From an uncultured Cytophagales bacterium (GTDB lineage Bacteria > Bacteroidota > Bacteroidia > Cytophagales > Cyclobacteriaceae), in contig CAJXNP010000001.1 in the NCBI GenBank assembly GCA_913057175.1, positions 372,001 to 436,000 on the forward strand: DNA of 64,000 nt. The letters are read 5' to 3'. Within the stretch, counting starts at the first letter, position 1. Every line of letters begins with the position of its first letter. The translations under genes were made by a program, and so were the position numbers. Below the pieces are notes generated by a model that saw only the letters and a program-made list of their open reading frames with translations, did not search any database and was not told the DNA's origin. Positions 1 to 9,618 of the stretch are shown in pieces.

Positions 1-64
1 CGACAAATCCATAAAATACCCACTTGCTAAACATTGCAATTTGATTTAGTATCTTATTCTTCAT
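1..64 (-). CDS. SusC/RagA-like TonB-dependent receptor, N-terminal fragment
   Basis: Partial gene running off the left edge of the window. Reading the minus strand from position 64 gives an ATG and 21 uninterrupted codons beginning MKNKILNQIAMFSKW and continuing to a hydrophobic stretch. This resembles the signal-peptide start of SusC/RagA TonB-linked outer-membrane receptors, which in Bacteroidota usually sit directly downstream of a fecR gene, as here. The 122-base gap to fecR holds a stem-loop. The family predicts an outer-membrane importer of oligosaccharides working with a SusD lipoprotein. Only the leader is visible, so the call rests on context plus the leader sequence. Confidence 0.6.
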   Translation of the reverse strand, partial: MKNKILNQIAMFSKWVFYGFV

Positions 65-100
65 ATTATTAAATGTTTAATTGACAATAATTAAATGTTG

Positions 101-145
101 CGAGGCTATTATTGATTCGGCGACCAACTAAATCATGTAGCCTCG
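101..145. terminator. Stem-loop between fecR and the susC-like gene
   Basis: CGAGGCTA at 101-108 pairs perfectly with TAGCCTCG at 138-145. A T-rich run follows on the plus strand, not on the minus strand that carries both flanking genes. It could be an attenuator or processing site between fecR and the receptor gene rather than a plain terminator of either. Confidence 0.4.
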
Positions 146-186
146 TTTCTTTTTTCAATTAACTTGTGTCCTTGTTTCCCATATTT

Positions 187-1251
187 CTAAAATTTTAGTT
201 GTACATCTTTTTCTTCTATTTCATAATTAAACTTGTGCCCGAACTTTAGCGCCTCCATCACATTTTCCAGTGATTCATTTTCAAATCTCCCGCAAAATTT
301 CCAATCCGGATCAGGCATTTTATTATGTTGAATGGAGACTCCATACCAGTTTTCCAGGATTCTAACCATTTCATTGTAATTGGCATCCTTAAAATAGAGC
401 ACGCCATTTTTCCATGCGATCACTTCATCGGAATTAAATGTCGATTTATGAAGTGTATTGAATTGTTTTTCGAATGTTGCTATTTCTCCCGGCATCAGGA
501 TAATGGAGTTTGACAGTTCGGATTGATTGTCGTTTACAACAGAAACTTTCCCCGTAACTAAAGCAATTCTGACTTCATCGCTTTCAGGAATAGAGCTTAT
601 ATTAAAAGATGTTCCCAACGCAGTTGTTGTCGTCTGCCCAGTGGTAACTCTAAATGGTCGTTCTGAATCTTCAGCCACCTCAAAATAAGCTTCTCCCTCA
701 AGCGATACTTTTCTATCATTCAATCCATAATCCGTATTGTAAGTAATTTTACTGTTAGCATTAAGGATTACTTTAGAACCATCTCTTAATTTGACAGTCA
801 ATTTCTGACCCTTTTCTGTTTGTTTGACAATTTCAGTCACCACAATTTCCTCAGGTGCTTTTGTATCGTTTTGCATGAAGGCTACTCCCAGTGAAATAAT
901 GAGGAGTAATCCAAATAAAACAGGTAACAGGACTTTTATTTGACCTCTCTTCACTGGTCCCCGATTAAGTCCCTTCTTTGGGCTATTTCCCTTTTTATCT
1001 TTTAACGGATCAGTATGAGAGTCCAGGGTTTTAAAAAGTTCCTCCATCCTTATCCGATCATCGATCTTTGCCAATACTTCAGACCAATCTTCCTTTTCTG
1101 CCAGATCAGCCTGAAGGGTTCTCCAATCATTAAAGAGATTTTTATTTAGTTCATCCAATGCCTTGGGAGAATTTATCCACTGCCTTACCCGGTCTGCCTC
1201 GACCGGATTACACTTTCCATCGAAATATTTTTTTAATAATTCTTTGTTCAC
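187..1251 (-). CDS. FecR-family anti-sigma factor (DUF4974 C-terminus)
   Basis: A 354-residue FecR-type regulator. Residues 1-105 form a cytoplasmic anti-sigma region, 107-126 are a single membrane span, about 140-255 are the periplasmic FecR domain (DGSKVILNANSKI and EVAEDSERPFRV are typical), and about 275-354 form the C-terminal DUF4974 part. In this family the periplasmic part senses the plug or signalling domain of a TonB receptor and controls release of a partner ECF sigma factor. Here the sigma gene is divergent (starts at 1414) and a SusC-like receptor lies downstream, so the three should form one surface-signalling unit. Identification is firm; the glycan sensed is not visible. Confidence 0.93.
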   Translation of the reverse strand: MNKELLKKYFDGKCNPVEADRVRQWINSPKALDELNKNLFNDWRTLQADLAEKEDWSEVLAKIDDRIRMEELFKTLDSHTDPLKDKKGNSPKKGLNRGPVKRGQIKVLLPVLFGLLLIISLGVAFMQNDTKAPEEIVVTEIVKQTEKGQKLTVKLRDGSKVILNANSKITYNTDYGLNDRKVSLEGEAYFEVAEDSERPFRVTTGQTTTTALGTSFNISSIPESDEVRIALVTGKVSVVNDNQSELSNSIILMPGEIATFEKQFNTLHKSTFNSDEVIAWKNGVLYFKDANYNEMVRILENWYGVSIQHNKMPDPDWKFCGRFENESLENVMEALKFGHKFNYEIEEKDVQLKF

Positions 1252-1413
1252 TTTCCCGTTTTATAGTAATACAATTGAAAGCCACATTACCCCTAATTAT
1301 TTAATTAAAAATTTTTAAAGGTCATTTCTACTTTTAATTCAACATTTAATTTGTTTTTATTCTTTTTTTTATGAAATTGATATCTCATCTATTGTACTTT
1401 TTACATTTAATCA

Positions 1414-1998
1414 ATGAGGAGTGATCTAGATAATCTGATAGTTCGATTGAAGCAAAATGATAAAAATGCGTTCAATGCACTTTTTTACATGTATGCTGAT
1501 AAACTATACAAATTTGGTCTCTCTTATTTCCACGATCATGCTGAAGCAGAAGAGGTGGTTCAGGAAGTTTTTCTAAAAATCTGGCTGAACCGGAACACTA
1601 TAACAGATGCCTCCACGATTAATGCCTACATTTTTACGATCGCCAAAAACCTGATCTTCAATAACCTGAAGAAAAAAGTACACGATGAAAAATACAGATT
1701 GTACTATCAGGAAAAATTAGAGGAAGTCAATTCAATCGATGATAGGGTAAATTACAATGATACTGAACAAATCATCAAAGATGCCATCAACCAGTTGCCA
1801 AAAAAAAGAAAACTGGTTTTCCTGTTAAGCAGGAAAGTTGGTCTGAAAAATAAGGAAATCGCCAGAAGACTAAATATTTCTATTAAAACAGTCGAAACCC
1901 ATATGACCCTTTCTCTTAAACATTTGAAGGAAGCTCTGTATTTAAAAAGCGATAAGATCCTGTTAATTTCCCTCGCAGTCCATTTTTTTCTAAGATAG
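1414..1998 (+). CDS. RNA polymerase ECF sigma-70 factor (Bacteroidetes FecI-like)
   Basis: A 194-residue ECF sigma factor. Region 2 spans about residues 8-80 (ALFYMYADKLYKFGLSYF, then AEEVVQEVFLKIW) and region 4 about 120-180, with a helix-turn-helix around KNKEIARRLNISIKTVETHM. It has the short architecture of sigma factors paired with FecR and SusC in polysaccharide-utilization loci. It is divergent from fecR, with 162 bases between the starts, and converges on the GH127 gene 40 bases beyond its stop. Its probable targets are the susC-like operon and perhaps its own locus (inference). The C-terminal tail LISLAVHFFLR is unusually hydrophobic. Confidence 0.92.
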   Translation: MRSDLDNLIVRLKQNDKNAFNALFYMYADKLYKFGLSYFHDHAEAEEVVQEVFLKIWLNRNTITDASTINAYIFTIAKNLIFNNLKKKVHDEKYRLYYQEKLEEVNSIDDRVNYNDTEQIIKDAINQLPKKRKLVFLLSRKVGLKNKEIARRLNISIKTVETHMTLSLKHLKEALYLKSDKILLISLAVHFFLR

Positions 1999-2038
1999 TA
2001 TTATTTAATTAATACCAACTCTTAATCAAACTTATCTA

Positions 2039-4456
2039 TTACAACTCATTTGTCTGATCTGGCATTTGGTTGATCAGACGAACGTCAAGCACCCTCGAAA
2101 TGATAGACCCATCGTTAGCCTGGAATTTGATGGTCAGGTTATTTATTTTGCTAAATTCCTTCAAATCATAATATTGAGTGATCTCTTCTCCCTCATGAGA
2201 TGATGCCTGATTTTCAGAAGCAAATTCCTTCTCATTCAAATACACTTTAAAATTACTATTCTCAAAAGGCAGGTAAGTAACTTTTAAGTATTTTGCCCTC
2301 AATTGATGATTACTTAAGTCATATGAAAACCAGTCCCTGGAGCTTCTCCAGTATTGTTCATTTTCATAACCGGAAAATGTCCTTTCTCCCTTAAATCCAT
2401 GGTCAGATTCCGGTTGTTGTTCTCCCGGCGAAACATAGTCGACAGTCATGGCATTCAAGGCTAATCTTTCTTTCTCTGCAGCTTCCATCGATTTTATTTT
2501 CGAGGCCAAACCTGCTGAATCCGTTACCGGCCAGTAGAGCATGTATCTTGCTTCGTGAACCGTATAAAAAGGGACAAGTTTTAAGTTCTCGTAAGTATCA
2601 GGATATACAGATCCACTATAACTTAAAGTAAAAGGTCCTGATGCATTTTCATGAATGGCGTTCAGAATGGAGGTTTCATTACCAATGAGCATGGGTGCTT
2701 TCCCTGCCGGATAAAATGGTCCATGTGCAACATGGCTCATGCGTCCGTCATCTGCCCATAAACCATTCAGGTCTGTGCTATCTGTTATCGCTGCCATAAC
2801 AATCGGCCCCCGAACGAATGAATACCATGAAGATCCATCCGGAAGTTGTTCAAGGATGGTCTGCATTGGGAGTACAACTGTCACCTCATCGCCATTGCTC
2901 CATTCCCTATCTATTTCTGCATAGCCCGCATTGAGATTGGTGCGTGTTAATTTCTCATCATTCAGATAGATTTCGAAAGCGTCCTCTACAACCCAAACCG
3001 GAATTCTGATTTTAAGCGTGAATTCTTTTGGATTCGCTAGCTCTATTTTAAATGATGTTTGATCTTCATCAGGGAAATCCGTTTGCTGTGTCAGTTTAAT
3101 GTTCTGGCCTTCCCAATTTAAAACGGATGGAATAAACAGATTAACCAAAAGATCAGAACCCTGGTGTGCATAAATCAATTCACCGTATTTGGTATGATTT
3201 TCCAATCCGGAACCAACACAACACCACATGCCCTCATCCGGTTGAGAATACACCCGGCAATGCCTGGGACGTGCGGGAGTAAAATAGACAAATCCGCCAT
3301 CCGGATGCTGGGATGACAAAATATGATTGTAAAGGCCTCTTTCGTAGAAATCCAGGTATTTTGGATTTCCACCAACTAAAAACAATTCCTTAGAAAGACG
3401 AAGCATGTTGTAGGTATTGCAGGTTTCCGGTCCCTGTTCGGAAGAAACCATGGAAGAAAAGTCGTCGATCGGATGAAAGTGCTCCCTGACGCTGTTTCCA
3501 CCAATGGAGATGGATCGCTCATTCACCACCTTATCCCAAAAGTAATCAGCCGCTTCATGAAGGGAATCATTTTTAGTAATAGCTGCTATACGCTGAAAAC
3601 CTACCACTTTTGGAATTTGTGTATTGGCGTGCATTCCGGTCAGGGAATCGTGACTTGCCATCAATGGACCCAGAAGAGTCCGATGGTTCAGTTTTTCAGC
3701 CATATCCAGGTATTTTTTATCCTGCGTCTCAACATACAAATCGGCAAACACTTCGTTGATCCCACCATGCTCACTGGACAATATCTCCTGGATCTGCTCT
3801 TCAGAAAGCTGACTCATCATATTGATCCACCAATCTGACAGGTCAACCCATATTTGAAGGGCTTTTTCATTACCTGTAAATACATAAGCGTCCTTTAATC
3901 CGGCAAATAGCTTATGAATATTATAAATGGGAACCCATCCACCGTTTAGCGAAAAACTTCCTGCATCAATTTTACCATTGGCAATTTCATTCCAAATTCT
4001 TTTGCCATCGGGAATACCTCCCACATAGCCATTTCCATTGGCTTCCTGGCATTTTGCCAACCAGTCGATCATGTAATCAAGTCTGGTTTTCAAGGAATCC
4101 TGACCGGTAGATGCATACATCATGGCCAAAGCCGAAAGGTAATGCCCCCCTATATGGCCATTCAGGCCGCTTCCCTCCCAGTTGCTATAATGAGGTTTAA
4201 CCGGATCGAACCCTGCATCTTCCAGGTAGGGTGCCAGCAATCGATCCACATCCATTTTCATCATGTAGCCATAATCTGCAGCTTGCGCATCGAGGAAAGG
4301 ACCTGGCAGAAGTTCTACCTGGGACAAATGGAATAGTTCAATATCTTTTTCCTTAGAAGTTTCGGTAACCTGACAGCTTATGACGCCACAAACAATCAAG
4401 GTCATTAAAAGTATCTGGTATTTTATCATATCATTCTTTAAAAAGTTGGTCATCAT
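2039..4456 (-). CDS. GH127 (DUF1680) glycoside hydrolase, lipoprotein
   Basis: An 805-residue protein of the beta-L-arabinofuranosidase family GH127. The N-terminus is a lipoprotein-like signal with the candidate lipid Cys28 (VISC). The catalytic (alpha/alpha)6 part follows. The zinc/thiolate site known from HypBA1 (Glu338, Cys340, Cys417, Cys418) is matched by E344-T-C346 in QGPETCNTYNML and by C412-C413 in WCCVGSGLEN. C-terminal beta domains complete the protein. The enzyme is expected to release L-arabinofuranose from plant-type or algal glycans at the cell surface or in the periplasm; exact linkage cannot be read from sequence. It lies 9 bases downstream of a paralogue and forms a three-gene hydrolase operon with it and the GH31 gene. 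Confidence 0.88.
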   Translation of the reverse strand: MMTNFLKNDMIKYQILLMTLIVCGVISCQVTETSKEKDIELFHLSQVELLPGPFLDAQAADYGYMMKMDVDRLLAPYLEDAGFDPVKPHYSNWEGSGLNGHIGGHYLSALAMMYASTGQDSLKTRLDYMIDWLAKCQEANGNGYVGGIPDGKRIWNEIANGKIDAGSFSLNGGWVPIYNIHKLFAGLKDAYVFTGNEKALQIWVDLSDWWINMMSQLSEEQIQEILSSEHGGINEVFADLYVETQDKKYLDMAEKLNHRTLLGPLMASHDSLTGMHANTQIPKVVGFQRIAAITKNDSLHEAADYFWDKVVNERSISIGGNSVREHFHPIDDFSSMVSSEQGPETCNTYNMLRLSKELFLVGGNPKYLDFYERGLYNHILSSQHPDGGFVYFTPARPRHCRVYSQPDEGMWCCVGSGLENHTKYGELIYAHQGSDLLVNLFIPSVLNWEGQNIKLTQQTDFPDEDQTSFKIELANPKEFTLKIRIPVWVVEDAFEIYLNDEKLTRTNLNAGYAEIDREWSNGDEVTVVLPMQTILEQLPDGSSWYSFVRGPIVMAAITDSTDLNGLWADDGRMSHVAHGPFYPAGKAPMLIGNETSILNAIHENASGPFTLSYSGSVYPDTYENLKLVPFYTVHEARYMLYWPVTDSAGLASKIKSMEAAEKERLALNAMTVDYVSPGEQQPESDHGFKGERTFSGYENEQYWRSSRDWFSYDLSNHQLRAKYLKVTYLPFENSNFKVYLNEKEFASENQASSHEGEEITQYYDLKEFSKINNLTIKFQANDGSIISRVLDVRLINQMPDQTNEL

Positions 4457-4465
4457 CTCAGAAAT

Positions 4466-6835
4466 TTATTTTTTCACTTTTACAACCCGGACACTGTAAA
4501 TCGGCCCAGCCGTGTTTCCTTCATGTGGTTTAAACAAAACGGTGACTTTCTCTTTCCCTTGTGTCAAATCCGTGGGCAAAGGATAAGATATTTCGTAAAA
4601 CCGACTGTCTTTATATTGATTAAGATCTACCGTGACCAATATTTTTTCGTTCACGAGGATATCAAAATTCCTTCCGCGGTTATCCATTCCCCAATAAGTG
4701 CATATCAATTCTTGTTTATCATTCGGAGAAACTTTCAGATCAAAAGAAAAATATCCGCCGGTATTGGCACTTCTCCACTTCCTGGTGTGCGATTCCCCAA
4801 CTTCGGTCTCATCTCCCGCCAACTCATGGTCGCGCTCAGGCTGCATTTCGCCCAACCGGATCAGATCAACCGTTCTTGCTTCAAGGTCAGCACGAATTGC
4901 CCGTTCTTTTTCATAGATTTCCTGCTGTACTTTCCATTCCTCGGTATCAAACTGATCCCAGTAAACACTATAATAATCATCGTAGAATGTATAAAAGGGT
5001 TGGAATGTGATATCCTTGGGATTGCCAACATTTGCCGTTTGAAAAACAAGTCCATCTTCAACAGATTTCGTCAACCATTGGTTAGGATCCGATTCGTTTG
5101 TAACAAATACAGGTATTCCCTTTGATGGTTCGGGTTCTTTTTCTCCTAAATTGCCTGCCAGAAGAACGGGTCCATAGAAGTAAGAGATCCTGTCATCATT
5201 GTCTGGCATTGGGATAGTGTGAATATTCATAGAGAAATCTACATCAAGTTGATCTCCGTTCTTCCACTCCCTCCTGATAGAAATATAACCCGATTCGTTC
5301 ACACTGAAACCTGGTTCATTCGTTCCATTTACTACAATGGATACCTCTCCAACAACCCAGTCAGGTTTCCTGATCAATAAGGGAAATTCAACAGACCTTT
5401 CCGTCTGAATTGTAAAATGAATGGTAGATTCTTCAGGAAAATCTGATTCCTGTTTTACTGTTACCTTCTTTTCCTTCCAGGTCAAAATGGAGGGAATAAA
5501 TAAATTGACATACAAGCTTCCGTCCTTACCCTGGTAATAAATACTTTCACCGTATTTTACATGGTTTTCCATACCTGTACCTACACAACATGTGAAATCC
5601 TCATCAGGGGTGCTAAATGTCTTTTTTGCTCCCATCCGCAGTGGTACAAAATAACACATCATGCCATCTTCTCTGTTTTGAGATGCCAGAATGTGGTTGT
5701 ATAGTGCTCTTTCGTAATAGTCCATGTATAAGGCAGATGGGTCTAGTGCAAACAAATGGCGGGTGAGTTTGAGCATGTTGTGGGTATTGCAGGTTTCCAT
5801 CGTGCTGTAAGTCAATTTATCATTCAGCTCATCTTCGGCACCGAGGTACTCGTAATTGCTGTTTCCACCAGGTGAGTAAGTATGATGGTTCACCATGGTT
5901 TGCCAGAAAAATTTGCCGATGGTATAATCCGACTCCTTGCCATCCACTTGATACCTTCTGACCGTTCCGATCACCTTAGGCACCTGGGTATTGGAATGTT
6001 TACCCGGAAGGATATTGATTTCCATTGCCAGTGAATCCAGCACAAAATTGTCATGAAACTTCAGGGATAGGTCGAGATATTTTTTTTGTCCTGTTAATGC
6101 ATAGGTATTGGTCAATGCTTCATTCATTCCCCCGTATTCACATCTGAGCATTTTCTGGATCTGATCGTAATTCAGGTCTTTTAGGGTATTTTCCGCCCAA
6201 TCTGCAATCCCTATATTCACTTGAAGGGCCTTTTCATTATCACAATACAAATAGGCATCCATCAATCCCGCCATGATCTTATGAATGGTATACCAGGGCG
6301 CCCAGGCTCCATTCAGGTCAAAGCCACGTGATCGAATATTCCCTTTCGATACTTCCTGGAAAACGTTGTCTTCATTGGGGATGGCTCCCACATATCCTGT
6401 TTTTCGAGCCTTCTGACATTCAGCCAATTCATCAACAATGTAATTCACCCTGACTAAAAAATCTTCCTCCCCGGTTACAGCGTAGTGCATAGAGCATGCA
6501 GAAAGGTAATGACCCAGTGAATGGCCAGCCAGGCCCAAGGATTCCCAACCTTTATACTTTGGAGCTTTGGGTTCCAGACCCGCATGGCTGCGAAATTGAG
6601 ATAATAACTTGTCCGGTTCAATCCACTTCAGGAATGCTACATCCGCCTCCATTGCATTTTTAAAAGGGCTATCCAGCAACTCTATATCATTAAGATTGAA
6701 AGCATAGGCCTTTATCTCAACCACGGGCTTGACTTTCATCTTGGGTTGATCAGTTTCGGGGATGTAAGATTGGCCACGCACAGCTATGGAAGCCAGTAAA
6801 AACAAACAGCAGATAAGGAGTAGAATGTTTTTCAT
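4466..6835 (-). CDS. GH127 (DUF1680) glycoside hydrolase, second paralogue
   Basis: A 789-residue exported GH127 protein, tandem paralogue of the gene downstream. I place the start at 6835 because MKNILLLICCLFLLASIAV is a clean signal peptide; an upstream in-frame ATG at 6898 would overlap the GH31 gene and put 21 odd residues before it. The metal and nucleophile residues are kept: E347-T-C349 (METCNTHNMLKL) and C416-C417 (FTCCVGTGMEN), close to HypBA1 numbering. GHSLGHYLSA and LNGAWAPWYTIHK are family blocks. The C-terminus has jelly-roll-like beta segments. Two divergent copies side by side suggest different arabinofuranosyl linkages or positions in one glycan (inference). Confidence 0.88.
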   Translation of the reverse strand: MKNILLLICCLFLLASIAVRGQSYIPETDQPKMKVKPVVEIKAYAFNLNDIELLDSPFKNAMEADVAFLKWIEPDKLLSQFRSHAGLEPKAPKYKGWESLGLAGHSLGHYLSACSMHYAVTGEEDFLVRVNYIVDELAECQKARKTGYVGAIPNEDNVFQEVSKGNIRSRGFDLNGAWAPWYTIHKIMAGLMDAYLYCDNEKALQVNIGIADWAENTLKDLNYDQIQKMLRCEYGGMNEALTNTYALTGQKKYLDLSLKFHDNFVLDSLAMEINILPGKHSNTQVPKVIGTVRRYQVDGKESDYTIGKFFWQTMVNHHTYSPGGNSNYEYLGAEDELNDKLTYSTMETCNTHNMLKLTRHLFALDPSALYMDYYERALYNHILASQNREDGMMCYFVPLRMGAKKTFSTPDEDFTCCVGTGMENHVKYGESIYYQGKDGSLYVNLFIPSILTWKEKKVTVKQESDFPEESTIHFTIQTERSVEFPLLIRKPDWVVGEVSIVVNGTNEPGFSVNESGYISIRREWKNGDQLDVDFSMNIHTIPMPDNDDRISYFYGPVLLAGNLGEKEPEPSKGIPVFVTNESDPNQWLTKSVEDGLVFQTANVGNPKDITFQPFYTFYDDYYSVYWDQFDTEEWKVQQEIYEKERAIRADLEARTVDLIRLGEMQPERDHELAGDETEVGESHTRKWRSANTGGYFSFDLKVSPNDKQELICTYWGMDNRGRNFDILVNEKILVTVDLNQYKDSRFYEISYPLPTDLTQGKEKVTVLFKPHEGNTAGPIYSVRVVKVKK

Positions 6836-6860
6836 ATTGCTAATAATGTAAAGCGGTAAC

Positions 6861-9239
6861 TCATAGTTCGATCTCAATATTTTCTCCAACGAATTCAACT
6901 TCTTTCGTCGTTCCCTCGGGTACTAATTCAATTTTGAAAGTTTTTGGCTCAGATGCAACGCCTTCCTGTATGGGAACAAACTCCAATTTTCTATCCGAAT
7001 CGTCCCATCTGATCTCCGTCAGGTTGTATTTTCCTTCCAGATATCTCAGGGTGATTCCATCATCATCATATAGTGTAAATTCCCCATCCGCACCGGTAAA
7101 GACCTTCAAAATCGTAGATTTGTCAACTTTTTGGGAAGTGTATTGCCGAACCGGGTCAAAGGGTATAATGGCCCCGGCACGCACATAGATGGGCATCGTT
7201 TCCAGATCGATATCCCGTTCTATGGTTTGCCCACCTCTATGTCTTTCGTTTGTCCACCAATCGTACCAGTCAATTCCTATGGGCAGGTAAACGTTTCTTA
7301 TCTCAGCATTTTGCTCATAGACCGGAGCTATCAATACGTCCCGGCCCCATAAATATTCATCACCGGTTGCAATGGCTTTTTTATCATTCGAATGATGGAG
7401 CCAAAGCGCCCTCATCAATGGCATGCCCGTTTCTCTTGCCTCCCAACACAGCGAATAATTATATGGGAGAAGCTGGTAGCGAAGTTCAGTATATTTTCGT
7501 GTAATGGGTTCTACATGAGGATTGTTCATGGATGAATCAGCAGGAGCCCTCCATTCCGCTCCATCGGCTGACATATCATTGGTGTTGTTGGGTTCTTTTA
7601 CTCCCATATCGCTCAGGCCAAATCCCCATGGAAGTGAAGTGTGCCAGGTCCTGCCATGGGATCGAAAAGAAGGACAAAAAGCTCCAAATTGAAACCATCG
7701 AATGTATAATTCACCCGTTTTTTCCGGGTTGGCAAAAAATCCTCCGATGTCTGAACCCCAAAAGGGTGAAATACTCAATGAATGGTTGATGCCCACAGCA
7801 ATTTGAGCTTCCAAAGATTTCCAGGAGCAATCCGTATCGCCCGACCAAACCCATCCTCCCCATCTGGCAATACCTATGTAACCGTTGCGATGTAAACTCC
7901 AGGGTCTGATATTCGGCGTGGTTGACAACGGTCCCTGGTAATAGAGCTGATGTCTTTTGATCCGTTCATACAAATCGAACCAATCGCCTTCATCGGGCCA
8001 GTAGGCATCTACTCCGGCCTGAACCAATCCCAAGTGCTGTTGCCAATATTGCTCAATATGAGACTCATCTACTTTTTCTCCCGGATGTGGAGGAATATCA
8101 CCATGAAGTGTTGGGAGTTTGTCCCGATCCCAGGGAACTATGTGCAGGGCAACCTTTACATTCCTGTCCTTTAAATCGGCAATGACATCTTTTGGATCCC
8201 TTTTGAAGACATTTTTGTTAAACTCGAATGATGGCTGCATTTCATTCCATCCTTGCGGGCAAAATCCTGTTCCGAGATAAATGACCGCATCAACGGGAAT
8301 TTCCTTTTCGCGAAATGTATCGACAATATCAATCATTTCCTTTTCATCCTTCAACGTACGGTGGGACTGCATATATCCCATAGCCCATTTCGGTGGCATG
8401 ACGGCATGTCCGGTAATGTCTGCCATATCTTTCATCATACCAGCCGATTCATTTGCATCAAATACAAAGACATCATAAAGCCCGGAGGTGGTTTCATCAA
8501 CCGGAGGGAGTCCTTTTCCCAAGACTTCCTGCTGATTTTCAGTTGTTTGCGGAACTCTTTCTCCTTCAGGTATCCATGGAATGAACTTGCCATTGTCTTT
8601 ATTTTGCAAATCAACCTGCACCCATGGCGAAGCAACAAACACTCCCCAACCCGAGGTACTGATCAAATAAGGAACAGGATTACGAGAGCCATAAGCGTTG
8701 CTCTGCCACCGTGGAACCATGTTGTGGTATCGGCCTTTCCGGTCAAACTCTACGGGAAGTTCCCTCCAATTAACACCTCTCCCAGGTTGAGGGCCTCCCT
8801 CCCCCAGACCCAATATAGGAGCATCATCGATTTTAAAAGATAATGCTCCACCCTCATCAAAAACCAACTCCTGAACAGGTTCATTTCTTACATTAAAAAT
8901 TTTTACCGTTAACGGTTCCGGGGAAATCTCAACACGAAGATTTCCTACATCTTTTTTAATCGCATCCTCTAATTCCTTCATCCTGACAACTGGGTCATCA
9001 TAATTTTTTGTCAAAATCGGATTGTTAGGAAGGGAATCACCAAAGGAAAGAGGTTTTAGCAATACGCGTATACTATTTTCTCCAGCTACATAAATCTCAA
9101 TCTGGCCGGGGCCTTCAGAAGTGAGTATGGGTTTTGATTTTTTGCATCCAACTGTGAAAAAAACAAATGCACAGGACAGGATCACGATCCCTCTCCAACC
9201 AGATATACGCTTTCCGTCTTCACCGAATACTTTCGTCAT
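6861..9239 (-). CDS. GH31 family glycosidase, lipoprotein
   Basis: A 792-residue GH31 enzyme. The start at 9239 gives a basic N-region and lipobox FFTVGC with Cys32; an alternative ATG lies at 9266. An N-terminal beta-sandwich is followed by the TIM barrel. The nucleophile is Asp416 in YWPDEGDW and the acid/base Asp468 in WSGDTDCSW; SISPFWGSDIGGFF is also typical. The C-terminal DUF5110-like part carries DDDGITLRYLEGKY. GH31 includes alpha-glucosidases, alpha-xylosidases and alpha-galactosidases, and this sequence does not decide between them. Promoter-proximal gene of the hydrolase operon, with 25 bases to the GH127 start. A tandem operator-like array lies about 230 bases upstream. Confidence 0.9.
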   Translation of the reverse strand: MTKVFGEDGKRISGWRGIVILSCAFVFFTVGCKKSKPILTSEGPGQIEIYVAGENSIRVLLKPLSFGDSLPNNPILTKNYDDPVVRMKELEDAIKKDVGNLRVEISPEPLTVKIFNVRNEPVQELVFDEGGALSFKIDDAPILGLGEGGPQPGRGVNWRELPVEFDRKGRYHNMVPRWQSNAYGSRNPVPYLISTSGWGVFVASPWVQVDLQNKDNGKFIPWIPEGERVPQTTENQQEVLGKGLPPVDETTSGLYDVFVFDANESAGMMKDMADITGHAVMPPKWAMGYMQSHRTLKDEKEMIDIVDTFREKEIPVDAVIYLGTGFCPQGWNEMQPSFEFNKNVFKRDPKDVIADLKDRNVKVALHIVPWDRDKLPTLHGDIPPHPGEKVDESHIEQYWQQHLGLVQAGVDAYWPDEGDWFDLYERIKRHQLYYQGPLSTTPNIRPWSLHRNGYIGIARWGGWVWSGDTDCSWKSLEAQIAVGINHSLSISPFWGSDIGGFFANPEKTGELYIRWFQFGAFCPSFRSHGRTWHTSLPWGFGLSDMGVKEPNNTNDMSADGAEWRAPADSSMNNPHVEPITRKYTELRYQLLPYNYSLCWEARETGMPLMRALWLHHSNDKKAIATGDEYLWGRDVLIAPVYEQNAEIRNVYLPIGIDWYDWWTNERHRGGQTIERDIDLETMPIYVRAGAIIPFDPVRQYTSQKVDKSTILKVFTGADGEFTLYDDDGITLRYLEGKYNLTEIRWDDSDRKLEFVPIQEGVASEPKTFKIELVPEGTTKEVEFVGENIEIEL

Positions 9240-9467
9240 TCTTTGGTCTAAAGTGATTCTAAACATTTTGGGTACTTACATATAATACATTTTAAAATGC
9301 CGTTACCCTGAGTGTGAATAGGAAAATAATTGTTGTATTTCTAATCAACCATTTGACTAAATTCAGGTTTCAAGTCAAAGTATTTCAGCCTGACAATTCA
9401 TGAATTTTAACACGACATCTAGCCATTTTGCCCGGGAAATCAAAGTATTCAAGCACAAAACCAAATC

Positions 9468-9525
9468 GAGTTGCTCAACTCATTTGATTGAGATGCTCAT
9501 CTCATTTGATTGAGTTAACTAATTC
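9468..9525. promoter_or_regulatory. Three 22-base-phased dyads, probable operators of the GH31/GH127 operon
   Basis: GAGTTGCTCAACTC at 9468-9481 and GAGATGCTCATCTC at 9490-9503 are perfect 6+2+6 dyads starting exactly 22 bases apart. A degenerate third unit, GAGTTAACTAATTC, starts another 22 bases on at 9512. CATTTGATT separates the units. Two helical turns of spacing suggest a regulator binding cooperatively on one face, upstream of the glycosidase operon. No regulator of a known type for this site is encoded in the window. Confidence 0.5.
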
Positions 9526-9618
9526 GTTCTATGGTGTTGATAATACCTTACAAGTGATTTGAATCAATAGATGAATTGAATGGAAACCAAAAATACTAAG
9601 GTCAATAAAAGTCACATA

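Noticed and set aside
4523-5125. 200-codon open frame on the plus strand inside the second GH127 gene
   Set aside because: It lies antisense to a clear GH127 enzyme with intact catalytic residues; its translation shows no domain or signal and is Phe/Ile/Arg-rich as expected for an opposite-strand shadow.
8253-8843. 196-codon open frame on the plus strand inside the GH31 gene
   Set aside because: Antisense to the conserved barrel of GH31; no recognisable family and no promoter.
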